This document shows, piece by piece, positions 57,507-64,000 of a stretch of DNA of 64,000 bases (within the stretch, counting starts at the first letter, position 1; each line of letters starts with the position of its first letter). A program made the position numbers and the translations under genes. The stretch covers positions 26,687 to 90,686 of the forward strand of contig CAYVVG010000007.1 in the NCBI GenBank assembly GCA_964455285.1, read 5' to 3'. The DNA comes from CAIVAT01 sp964455285. GTDB lineage: Bacteria; Bacteroidota; Bacteroidia; Bacteroidales; FEN-979. The notes under the pieces are model-generated. The model saw only the letters and a program-made list of their open reading frames with translations, was not told the origin of the DNA and did not search any database.

Positions 57507-58169
57507 ATGGAACGACATTTCGAACAGGAACTGGACAAGCTGAACCGCCGCATCCTGAAGATGGGCAACCTGGTGTACGACCAGGTTCACAGGTCGCTGG
57601 AGGCCCTGCTGGCTGGCGATGTGGAACTAGCCAACGAAGTGATCAGCCTCGACAACAAGGTTGACAAGCTCGACGTGAAGATCGACAAGCTGTGCCAGCG
57701 CATCTTCGCCCTCACCCAGCCGGTGGCGACCGACCTGCGGCTCATCATGTCGGCACTGAAGATGAACAACGACCTGGAACGCCTGGGCGACCTGGCGGTC
57801 AGCATCGCCGAGAAGGTGGAAGGGGTGAGCGAATACCGGGAGATCCTGACCCTGCACCATATCGACGAACTGATCGGGATGACCGACCTGATCGTACGCG
57901 ACGTGGTCAACATCATCCAGTCGCGCAATACGGCTTTTGTCAGGGACATCTTCACCTCTGCCACAGCCATCGAAGAGAAGGTGCTGTCGGTCAAAGCAAG
58001 GATCCTCGACGAGATGATGCATAAAAACGAGGTGATCGTGGTAGCCACCCACCTGGTCATCATCCTCACCCACATCGACCGCATCGCAGGCTACTCGACC
58101 AACATCGCCGAGTCGGTCTTTTTTATCGTTGAGGGGAGGATGATCAAACATCAGAAGGACGTGATCTGA
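57507..58169 (+). CDS. phoU: Phosphate signalling protein PhoU
   Basis: 220 residues, normal length, with the two three-helix PhoU repeats (ELDKLNRRILKMGNLVYDQVHRSLEALLAGD, DLRLIMSALKMNNDLERLGDLAVSIAEK, and a second set with HIDRIAGYSTNIAESVFFIVEG). PhoU links Pst transport to PhoR kinase activity and restrains phosphate uptake. It is the last gene of the pst unit. Array C separates it from pstB by 216 bases. Confidence 0.95.
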   Translation: MERHFEQELDKLNRRILKMGNLVYDQVHRSLEALLAGDVELANEVISLDNKVDKLDVKIDKLCQRIFALTQPVATDLRLIMSALKMNNDLERLGDLAVSIAEKVEGVSEYREILTLHHIDELIGMTDLIVRDVVNIIQSRNTAFVRDIFTSATAIEEKVLSVKARILDEMMHKNEVIVVATHLVIILTHIDRIAGYSTNIAESVFFIVEGRMIKHQKDVI

Positions 58170-58271
58170 CACCCCACCCCGGCCTTCGGCCACCCCTCCC
58201 CAAACAGGGAGGGGGATTAGCACCCCACCCCGGCCTTCGGCCACCCCTCCCCAAACAGGGAGGGGGATTAG
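58170..58271 (+). repeat. Two identical 51-bp tandem copies of a k element, probable phoU terminator
   Basis: 58170-58220 and 58221-58271 are identical. Each contains two hairpins: GGCC-TTC-GGCC and CCCTCCCC paired with the following GGGAGGGG. They begin directly after the phoU stop. The strong hairpins suggest transcription termination or RNA 3'-end protection, but there is no T-run. Confidence 0.8.
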
Positions 58272-58294
58272 CACATCTTTCGGGGATAATTCAC

Positions 58295-58302
58295 TACTTT
58301 TG
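58295..58302 (+). promoter_or_regulatory. -7 promoter element for the FucP-type transporter
   Basis: TACTTTTG, a perfect TAnnTTTG, lies 35 bases before ATG 58338. Confidence 0.6.
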
Positions 58303-58337
58303 CCTGTCCAAGCTCCTGTCACCTAATTCTCCCGACC

Positions 58338-59687
58338 ATGGCACCACAGGCAGAACTGCCCCTTTCCCGGCCCGGAAGCCGGAGTAACTACCTTCTTTCG
58401 ATCACCATCATCGGCATCTTTTTCTTCATCTTCGGGTTTGTCACCTGGCTGAATTCGGTGCTCATCCCCTTCCTGAAGATCGCGTGCGAGAAGAACAACT
58501 TCGAATCCTACTTCGTCGCGTTCGCCTTCTACATCTCTTACTTCGTGATGGCCATCCCCTCGTCGTGGGTGTTGCACAAGACCGGCTTCCGCAACGGGAT
58601 GTCGCTCGGGCTGGTATTGATGGCCCTTGGAGCGCTGATCTTCATCCCCGCGGCTTATTCGCGCACCTTTGGCCTTTTCCTCACCGGGCTTTTCGTGCAG
58701 GGCGCGGGGCTGGCCGTGCTGCAAACGGCCTCCAACCCATATGTCACCATCCTCGGCCCGCTCGAAAGCGCCGCCAAACGCATCAGCATCATGGGGATCT
58801 GCAACAAGATCGCCGGGGTGATCAGCCCGCTGATCCTGGGCGCCATCGTGCTGAAGGGGATGGACCGGTTCGACAAGGTGCTGCTCGACACCATGGACGA
58901 GGTGCAGAAGGCGGCCGCGCTCAACGAACTGGCCGGCCGCATCATCCTTCCTTACGTCATCATGGCGGTGGTGCTGGTGATCCTGGCGGTGCTGCTGCGG
59001 TTCTCGGCCCTGCCCGACATCGACACCGACCACGAAGACGAATCGACCTCGGCAGCCAACGCCGGAAAGAGCCATGTTTTCCAGTTCCCGCACCTGGTGC
59101 TGGGAGTGCTGGCCATCTTTCTCTACGTGGGGGTGGAGGTGGTTGCGGTCGATACCATCATCAATTACGGGAAGGCCCGCGGCCTCTCCTTCGAACTCTC
59201 GAAATATTTTGCCTCTTACACGCTGGCGGCCATGGTGCTGGGCTACATCCTGGGGATCATCTTCACCCCGAAATACCTGAAGCAGGAAAAAGCGCTCATG
59301 ATCTCTGCCCTGGCCGGGTTCGCTTTCACCCTCCTGGCGATCGGAACGGCCGGCCAACACCAGCCATCGTACCTCGACCTGGGCGGGATCGGGATCCCGG
59401 TCACCCTGCCCTTCGATCTGTCGGTCATCTTCATCGCGCTCCTGGGGCTGGCCAACGCCATCATGTGGCCCGCCATCTGGCCGCTGGCGATCGACGGGCT
59501 GGGCCGCTTCACCAAGATCGGATCGTCGCTGCTCATCATGGCCATCGCCGGCGGCGCCCTCATCCCGCTCCTCTACGGCCGGCTGGTCGACGTGTTCACG
59601 GCCCACCAGGCCTACTGGATCCTGGTGCCCTGCTACCTGTATATCTTTTACTACGCCCTCGCCGGCCATAAGATCCGGCGGTGGTAG
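58338..59687 (+). CDS. FucP/GluP-type sugar:proton symporter (MFS)
   Basis: 449 residues and 12 predicted membrane helices. The family signature is clear: FFIFGFVTWLNSVLIPFLK in helix 1, FYISYFVMAIPSSWVLHKTGFRNGMSLGL, GAGLAVLQTASNPYVTILGP and NKIAGVISPLILGAIV. The FHS family imports L-fucose, glucose, galactose or related hexoses. The specificity is not readable, though the rhaD gene elsewhere in the window makes a 6-deoxyhexose possible. A nucleotidyltransferase gene follows in the same orientation after 115 bases, with a family-i array between them. Confidence 0.9.
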   Translation: MAPQAELPLSRPGSRSNYLLSITIIGIFFFIFGFVTWLNSVLIPFLKIACEKNNFESYFVAFAFYISYFVMAIPSSWVLHKTGFRNGMSLGLVLMALGALIFIPAAYSRTFGLFLTGLFVQGAGLAVLQTASNPYVTILGPLESAAKRISIMGICNKIAGVISPLILGAIVLKGMDRFDKVLLDTMDEVQKAAALNELAGRIILPYVIMAVVLVILAVLLRFSALPDIDTDHEDESTSAANAGKSHVFQFPHLVLGVLAIFLYVGVEVVAVDTIINYGKARGLSFELSKYFASYTLAAMVLGYILGIIFTPKYLKQEKALMISALAGFAFTLLAIGTAGQHQPSYLDLGGIGIPVTLPFDLSVIFIALLGLANAIMWPAIWPLAIDGLGRFTKIGSSLLIMAIAGGALIPLLYGRLVDVFTAHQAYWILVPCYLYIFYYALAGHKIRRW

Positions 59688-59716
59688 TACCCCACCCCCT
59701 GGCGAGCGTGACTCAA

Positions 59717-59750
59717 AAGTCTCTGCGTCATTGCGTCTTCGCGGTTAATG
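59717..59750 (+). repeat. Family i word array
   Basis: CTCTGCGTCATTGCGTCTTC words ending in GCGGTTAATG, the same ending as arm 32154-32183 (GCGGTCATTTAA). It lies in the gap before the nucleotidyltransferase gene. Confidence 0.7.
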
Positions 59751-59802
59751 ATAAAAAAATTGCTTTCAGGTCACCCTCGTGGGGAATGTAAAATAGATAC
59801 CA

Positions 59803-60711
59803 ATGAAACCAACCTTATTGATCCTGGCTGCCGGCATGGGCAGCCGCTATGGCGGTCTCAAACAGCTCGACGGAGTCGGCCCCTCGGGCGAGACCATCAT
59901 CGACTATTCGATCTACGACGCACTCCGCGCGGGCTTCGGAAAAGTGATCTTCATCATCAAAGAGGCCATCGAGGACGATTTCAAGGAGGCCTTTATCGAA
60001 CGGCTGAAGGATAAAGCCGACCTCGATTACGTCTTCCAGGAGACCTGGATGGTACCCGAAGGGATCAGGATTCCCGACAACCGCAGCAAACCCTGGGGCA
60101 CCGGCCATGCCGTCATGATGGCCGGGGGGAAGATCGACGGACCTTTCGCCGTGATCAACGCCGATGACTTCTACGGCCGGGGAGCCTTCGAAACGCTGGC
60201 TGCCTATTACCGCGACTGGACCCCGGAACGTGAAAACGACTACTGCATGATGGGCTACCGCCTCGACCGCACCCTGTCGGAGTTCGGCGCCGTATCGCGC
60301 GGGGTGTGCGTGCCCGATAACCATTCCTTCCTGGTCGATGTGGTCGAGCGAACCCGCATCGAACGGAAAGGGGAGGTGATCTCTTACGTGGATGAGAAAG
60401 GAGATACGGTGGCCGTTCCCGCAGAGTCGATCGTGTCGATGAACTTCTGGGGATTCACCCCCTCGTTCTTCGCCTTCCTGCAAAAGGGATTCCATGAATT
60501 CATCACCCGCAACGCCTCCGACCCGAAAGCCGAATTCTACATTCCCACGGTGGTCAACGACCTGATCCGTTCCCGGCGGGCGTCGGTTCGCATCCTGCCC
60601 TGCCAGGAGCAGTGGTTCGGCATGACCTACCGCGAAGACCGGCCGAAGGTGGTCGCCAGCATCCGCGAGCTGATCCGCCGGGGGGCATATCCCGAAAACT
60701 TGTGGGGATGA
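59803..60711 (+). CDS. Sugar-phosphate nucleotidyltransferase-like protein
   Basis: 302 residues. The Rossmann-like nucleotidyltransferase core is clear: LLILAAGMGSRYGGLKQLD (G-X-G-S-R-x9-K nucleotide loop), GTGHAVMMA, and INADDFYGRGAFE with the metal-binding Asp. Such enzymes transfer NMP to sugar phosphates; substrate here is unknown. The C-terminus (FGMTYREDRPKVVASIRELIRRGAYPENLWG) is typical of the Bacteroidota family often found next to sugar transporters. The protein is cytoplasmic. Confidence 0.88.
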   Translation: MKPTLLILAAGMGSRYGGLKQLDGVGPSGETIIDYSIYDALRAGFGKVIFIIKEAIEDDFKEAFIERLKDKADLDYVFQETWMVPEGIRIPDNRSKPWGTGHAVMMAGGKIDGPFAVINADDFYGRGAFETLAAYYRDWTPERENDYCMMGYRLDRTLSEFGAVSRGVCVPDNHSFLVDVVERTRIERKGEVISYVDEKGDTVAVPAESIVSMNFWGFTPSFFAFLQKGFHEFITRNASDPKAEFYIPTVVNDLIRSRRASVRILPCQEQWFGMTYREDRPKVVASIRELIRRGAYPENLWG

Positions 60712-60754
60712 TCCAATTTTAGGGCGAAATGAACGTTATCAGGGTATTAATGCC

Positions 60755-60762
60755 TACTTTTG
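60755..60762 (+). promoter_or_regulatory. -7 promoter element for the outer-membrane barrel gene
   Basis: TACTTTTG, a perfect TAnnTTTG, lies 21 bases before ATG 60784 and rules out an upstream in-frame reading. Confidence 0.62.
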
Positions 60763-60783
60763 CAACCGGATAACACGCAACGT

Positions 60784-61479
60784 ATGAACAATGGATTGAA
60801 ACACCTGGTCTGCCTGGCGGCGGCCGTTCTCATCCTCATGGCAGCCATCCCTTCCGCAGGCCAAGCGCAGGTGGTGAATTCCACCGCGAAAAAAAGGATC
60901 AGCATCGGCTTCGGGCTTTTTTCCGACCTCTGGATGAACGCCCCGGCCGGTATGAAGACCCGCACCATCAACCAGGGGGTGTCGGTGGTCGGAACCTATA
61001 ACGTGCCCTTCGGCAAAAGCAATTTCGGTTTCGGCATCGGGCTGGGACTCTCCGTCCACAACCTCTACTGGAACTACCGTTACCAGGGCGACAGCCTGTC
61101 GTTCCAATTCGTGAAGATCGAAGATACCCTCGGCTACAAGCGCAGCAAGGTCACCACCCCGTACCTCGAGGTGCCGATGGAGTTCCGGTGGAAGTCGAAG
61201 AGCAAATTCACGGTGGCGGCCGGCTTTAAAGTGGGCATGCTGCTCCGCGGCCATTCCAAGTGGGTGGGCGACGACTACCTGTTCCATTCGGGGAATACCA
61301 TCAAGACTTCGGTGAAGGGGATCCGCAACCTCGAAAAGTTCACCTACGGCCCCACGGTCCGGTTCGGGTACAAGTGGATCAATGTAAACGCCTATTATTC
61401 CCTCAGCAAACTGTTCCAGTCGGGCACAGGCGTCGACCTTTATCCCGTTTCCGTGGGCATCGTCCTCATGCCCTTCTGA
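60784..61479 (+). CDS. Outer-membrane beta-barrel protein
   Basis: 231 residues from ATG 60784. The signal peptide is LKHLVCLAAAVLILMAAIPSAGQAQ. Alternating aromatic strands (ISIGFGLFSDLWM, FGIGLGLSVHNLYWNYRY, YLEVPMEFRWKSKSKFTVAAGFKVGMLL, PTVRFGYKWINVNAYYSLSKLF, VGIVLMPF) and a terminal aromatic strand mark an eight- to ten-stranded barrel of the outer-membrane b-brl class. Role unknown. The stop TGA abuts the convergent PAP2-like gene (TGATCA contains both stops). Confidence 0.85.
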   Translation: MNNGLKHLVCLAAAVLILMAAIPSAGQAQVVNSTAKKRISIGFGLFSDLWMNAPAGMKTRTINQGVSVVGTYNVPFGKSNFGFGIGLGLSVHNLYWNYRYQGDSLSFQFVKIEDTLGYKRSKVTTPYLEVPMEFRWKSKSKFTVAAGFKVGMLLRGHSKWVGDDYLFHSGNTIKTSVKGIRNLEKFTYGPTVRFGYKWINVNAYYSLSKLFQSGTGVDLYPVSVGIVLMPF

Positions 61480-62094
61480 TCAGGGCAGCAGCATCAGCAG
61501 CGTCATCACCGCCGCTCCCGTCACATACCCCGCATAGATCTCGCCCGGCCGGTGCGTATCCAGCTTCAGCCGCGCATACCCGATGATCCCGGCCACCAGG
61601 ATCGACGACATCGCCGCCGTGTGCAGGGGGATCCCGAAGTTGATCGATAATCCCAGGAACAGGCCGGTCACGCTGCCCGCGGCCACCATGTGCAGGCTGA
61701 TCTTGCGGAAGAAGTTCACCAGCATCGAGACGATCCCCAGCAGGGTCGATCCCAGCATGTAGAAGCTGAACAACCCGACCGGGTGGAGGTCCTTCAGCAG
61801 GTAATAGGTAAGGTAGAAGAAAACGGCCGTGGTCAGGATCGGCAGGGCCCGTTCCTCGCGCCGTTCCATCATCATCGACCCCACGAGTCCCAGGCGGCGA
61901 AGCGTCCACGCGAGGGCGAGCGGGAGGATCAGGGTGGTGAGCAGGATCAGTCCGGCGATCATCAGCCAGTTGCGGAGCGGGATGGAGGGGGCCGGCAGGC
62001 CGGGCAGGAGGGAGATCAGCAGCCAAACAAGGGAGGGGATGAGCAGGGGATGGCACAGATAGGATATCGCCCTGGCCAGTCGGGTCTCGGTCAT
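61480..62094 (-). CDS. PAP2-like membrane phosphatase
   Basis: 204 residues, six membrane segments. Part of the PAP2 signature remains: SLHMVAAGSVTG (about 134-145; the central Ser-x-His motif) and ARLKLDTHRPGEIYAGYVTGA (about 174-194; the His-x-x-x-Asp-like motif, here His-Arg-Pro-Gly-Glu). The first conserved motif (KxxxxxxRP) is not obvious, and this lineage is often annotated only as a PAP2-like membrane protein. Lipid phosphate phosphatase activity is possible but unproven. It lies 12 bases downstream of rpoN in the same orientation, so the two are probably cotranscribed. Confidence 0.75.
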   Translation of the reverse strand: MTETRLARAISYLCHPLLIPSLVWLLISLLPGLPAPSIPLRNWLMIAGLILLTTLILPLALAWTLRRLGLVGSMMMERREERALPILTTAVFFYLTYYLLKDLHPVGLFSFYMLGSTLLGIVSMLVNFFRKISLHMVAAGSVTGLFLGLSINFGIPLHTAAMSSILVAGIIGYARLKLDTHRPGEIYAGYVTGAAVMTLLMLLP

Positions 62095-62106
62095 CTTCGG
62101 AGGGGG

Positions 62107-63594
62107 TTAGAGTTCTTTTCGCAGCCGTGCCACCGGGATGTTCAGCTGCTTGCGGTACTTGGCGATGGTGCGCCGGGCGATGTTGTAGCCTTTCTCCTTC
62201 AGCAGGTCCACCAGCTCGTCGTCGGTAAGCGGTTCCGACTTGCTTTCGGCCTCGACGATGTCGATGAGGATCTTCTTGATCTCGCGGGTAGAGATCTCCT
62301 CGCCCTCGGTATTCAGCATCGATTCGCTGAAGAAGCTCTTCAGCAGCAGGGTGCCGAAAGGCGTCTGCACGTACTTGCTGTTGGCGACGCGCGAAATGGT
62401 GGAGATGTCGAGGTTGACGATGGTGGCGATGTCTTTGAGGATCATCGGGCGCAGCTTCGTTTCGTCGCCGGTGAGGAAATATTCGCGCTGGTACCCGAGG
62501 ATCGCGTGCATGGTGGTGTAGAGGGTCTCCTGCCGTTGCTTCAGTGCGTCGATAAAGCCCCGTGCTGCGTCGAGTTTCTGGCGGATGAAGGTGAGGGCGT
62601 CGCGTTCCGACGGCTTGTGCCGGCGGCCGCCGTATTCGTGCAGCATGCTGATGTAGTCGCGGTTGAGCGTCAGGTCGGGGGTGTACCGGGTGTTGAGCGT
62701 CAGCTCGAGCTGGCCCCCGTTGTTGGTGACGATGAAGTCGGGCACGACGTAGTGGCTGTCGCGGGTGGTCTCCGAGATGGCGCTGCCGGGCTTGGGGTTG
62801 AGTTTCTGGATCTCGGCGATGGCTTCGCGCAGCTCCTCTTCGGAAATGTTTCCTTTCTGCAGGATCTTGTCGTAGTGTTTCTTGCTGAATTCGTCGAAGT
62901 AAAAGCGGATGATGATCGCGGCCAGGTCGGTGGCGTAGGTGCGCTCGGTCTTCATCTCGAGCTGGATCAGCAGGCACTCCTGGAGGTTGCGGGCGGCAAT
63001 GCCGGGCGGGTCGAAAGTCTGCACCACCCGGAGCACTTCGAGGATCTCGCCGGGGGTGGCTTCGATGGACTGGTTGAAGGCAAGGTCGTCGCTCAGCGCG
63101 GGAATTTCGCGGCAAAGATACCCTGCTTCGTCGAGGTTCCCGATGAGGGTCGAGGCGATGATGTACTGTTTGTCGGTGAACTTGTGCAGCCCGATCTGGT
63201 TGAGCAGGAAGTCCTGGAAGCTGATGCCGGAGGCGACCGGTATCTCTCGGTACTCCTCGTCGGGACTGCGGTTGTTTGCCGTCAGCCGGTATTCGGGGAT
63301 CTCGTCCTCATCGACATAATCCTCGAACGAGAACTCATCGTCGGGCGAAGCCGGCTGGTCGGCGTCGGAGAATTCGTCCTCGTCGGAGTCGATCGAGTCG
63401 AGGGTGTCTTCCGATTCCTGGGTTTCAGGTTCTTCGGTTTCAGCGGCAGCCTCTTCCAGCGCAGGGTTTTCCTCGATCTCCTGCTGGATGCGCTGGTCGA
63501 GCGAAAGGATGGGCTCCTGCAGCAAACGCATCACCAGCACCTGCTGGGGTGAGAGTTTCTGGATCAGCCGTTGTTGCAGTCGCTGGTTAAGCAT
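62107..63594 (-). CDS. rpoN: RNA polymerase sigma-54 factor
   Basis: 495 residues. Region I (LQQRLIQKLSPQQVLVMRLLQEPILSLDQRIQQEIEENPALE) interacts with enhancer-binding proteins; a Glu/Asp/Ser-rich linker follows (about 45-100). The core-binding region and HTH (about 115-430) are present. The RpoN box ARRTIAKYR is at residues 473-481. Sigma-54 needs an AAA+ activator; none is encoded in this window. No -24/-12 promoters (GG-N10-GC) were convincing near the other genes. A TATATTTG promoter lies six bases before the ATG. Confidence 0.95.
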   Translation of the reverse strand: MLNQRLQQRLIQKLSPQQVLVMRLLQEPILSLDQRIQQEIEENPALEEAAAETEEPETQESEDTLDSIDSDEDEFSDADQPASPDDEFSFEDYVDEDEIPEYRLTANNRSPDEEYREIPVASGISFQDFLLNQIGLHKFTDKQYIIASTLIGNLDEAGYLCREIPALSDDLAFNQSIEATPGEILEVLRVVQTFDPPGIAARNLQECLLIQLEMKTERTYATDLAAIIIRFYFDEFSKKHYDKILQKGNISEEELREAIAEIQKLNPKPGSAISETTRDSHYVVPDFIVTNNGGQLELTLNTRYTPDLTLNRDYISMLHEYGGRRHKPSERDALTFIRQKLDAARGFIDALKQRQETLYTTMHAILGYQREYFLTGDETKLRPMILKDIATIVNLDISTISRVANSKYVQTPFGTLLLKSFFSESMLNTEGEEISTREIKKILIDIVEAESKSEPLTDDELVDLLKEKGYNIARRTIAKYRKQLNIPVARLRKEL

Positions 63595-63599
63595 CGGGA

Positions 63600-63607
63600 C
63601 AAATATA
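63600..63607 (-). promoter_or_regulatory. -7 promoter element for rpoN
   Basis: The minus strand reads TATATTTG, a perfect TAnnTTTG. It ends six bases before ATG 63594, implying a nearly leaderless mRNA. Confidence 0.55.
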
Positions 63608-63663
63608 CGGCATATCCTGAAGGAAAATAGCTTAGACGCCTCAACTTTTCGCTTTTCACTCCC

Positions 63664-63709
63664 GGGCGGGTCAGGGACCCGCCCCTACGAGTCGCCCGTC
63701 ACCCGTCAC
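63664..63709. repeat. GGGCGGGTC hairpin and CGTCACC words
   Basis: GGGCGGGTC and GACCCGCCC form a perfect 9-bp hairpin around AGG at 63664-63684, followed by CCCCTACGA. CGTCACC words (family c) follow at 63694-63709. Confidence 0.7.
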
Positions 63710-63726
63710 AATGGATTCTCGTGCAT

Positions 63727-63804
63727 GTACCCACCCCCGCCAACCGCCTTTGGCGGTCGGCTTCCCCCTCCCTGCCAGCAGGGAGGGGGCCGGGGGGTGG
63801 GTAC
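63727..63804. terminator. Nested inverted repeat at the end of a T9SS gene
   Basis: GTACCCACCCCC (63727-63738) pairs with GGGGGTGGGTAC (63793-63804). Inside lie ACCGCC-TTT-GGCGGT and a 12-bp hairpin CCCCCTCCCTGC-CA-GCAGGGAGGGGG. On the minus strand it begins at the stop codon of the partial T9SS gene. It is a k-family element and probably acts as a terminator or 3'-end structure. Confidence 0.7.
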
Positions 63805-64000
63805 TACCTTCTGAACACCACCTTCCCGCTGTACACCTTCTCCCCATTGCCCAGCGTTACGTGATACGTGCCGGCGGCCTGCTCAACGAGGCTCAGCCGG
63901 ACAGCGGTGCCCGGCGGGCCGACGGGGAAGGTTTTCAGCAGCCTACCGTTGCCGTCGAACAACTGCAGGGTGAGGGATGGTTCGTGTTCCAACTCTGCCG
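63804..64000 (-). CDS. C-terminus of a T9SS cargo, cut by the window
   Basis: The final 65 residues of a protein whose remainder lies beyond base 64000. LTLQLFDGNGRLLKTFPV, EQAAGTYHVTLGNGEKVYSGKVVFRR is a type A sorting domain ending. The stop TAG (63804-63806) touches the outer arm of the nested inverted repeat. Nothing can be said of the passenger. Confidence 0.8.
   Translation of the reverse strand, partial: AELEHEPSLTLQLFDGNGRLLKTFPVGPPGTAVRLSLVEQAAGTYHVTLGNGEKVYSGKVVFRR

Noticed and set aside
58323..59669. 448-codon leftward frame opposite the FucP-type transporter
   Set aside because: Antisense to a certain membrane transporter; no independent support.
61690..63552. 620-codon rightward open frame opposite rpoN
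   Set aside because: rpoN is certain from its RpoN box and region I; the antisense frame has no family features.

Overview
The window comes from a Bacteroidota chromosome, most likely an uncultured Bacteroidales-like lineage with moderately high GC content. Four things support this. At least eight proteins end in a type IX secretion system (T9SS) type A sorting domain. Most genes lack a Shine-Dalgarno sequence but are preceded by the Bacteroidota -7 promoter element TAnnTTTG. The order ftsX, DUF3098, uppP, truB is typical of the phylum. The sigma-54, LeuRS and FucP-type transporter sequences also look like those of the group. I saw no rRNA, tRNA, CRISPR array, transposase or integrase.

Layout: 1-2756 is a leftward run (cysteine-peptidase-like protein, membrane protein, SH3b-subtilase cut by the window edge). 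2817-3423 is an HD-domain protein. 3450-15051 is an accessory block of secreted proteins: two small hypotheticals, T9SS cargos, a lipoprotein, a 1329-residue T9SS protein, a PID-CTERM-like peptide and a secreted endonuclease I. 15048-22517 holds a lone receiver protein, rhaD-tadA with a T9SS beta-propeller protein, and the truB-uppP-DUF3098-ftsX envelope operon. 22551-31308 is an AT-richer block of three T9SS cargos. 32239-38419 has leuS, a small exported protein, a two-component system and a decayed ATPase gene. 38593-51777 has an alpha-2-macroglobulin homologue, an HTH regulator, a START-domain protein, a CBM48-like protein, copA and a TPR-PAS histidine kinase. 51883-58169 is a phosphate unit: OprP-like porin, pstSCAB and phoU. 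58338-64000 carries a FucP-type transporter, a sugar nucleotidyltransferase, an outer-membrane barrel, a PAP2-like protein, rpoN and the end of another T9SS cargo.

The most unusual content lies between the genes. Many intergenic gaps contain short arrays with a 7-nt (sometimes 8-nt) period, each unit having a fixed core and one or two variable bases. At least nine word families are present. Several occur together in one fixed order, and one pair of such composite arrays forms a large imperfect inverted repeat around a T9SS gene whose 5' end appears lost. Arrays commonly touch stop codons, one sits inside the pst-phoU operon, and others appear to supply the first codons of pstC and perhaps pstB.

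Two regulatory patterns also stand out. Four GTTAAC/T-like direct repeats at exact 11-bp spacing lie upstream of both the histidine kinase gene at 35770 and the porin-pst operon, suggesting a PhoB-like regulon. A palindrome of the form CCGAAAATCGG plus TTTACAC sits at nearly identical spacing upstream of two promoters for secreted-protein genes.
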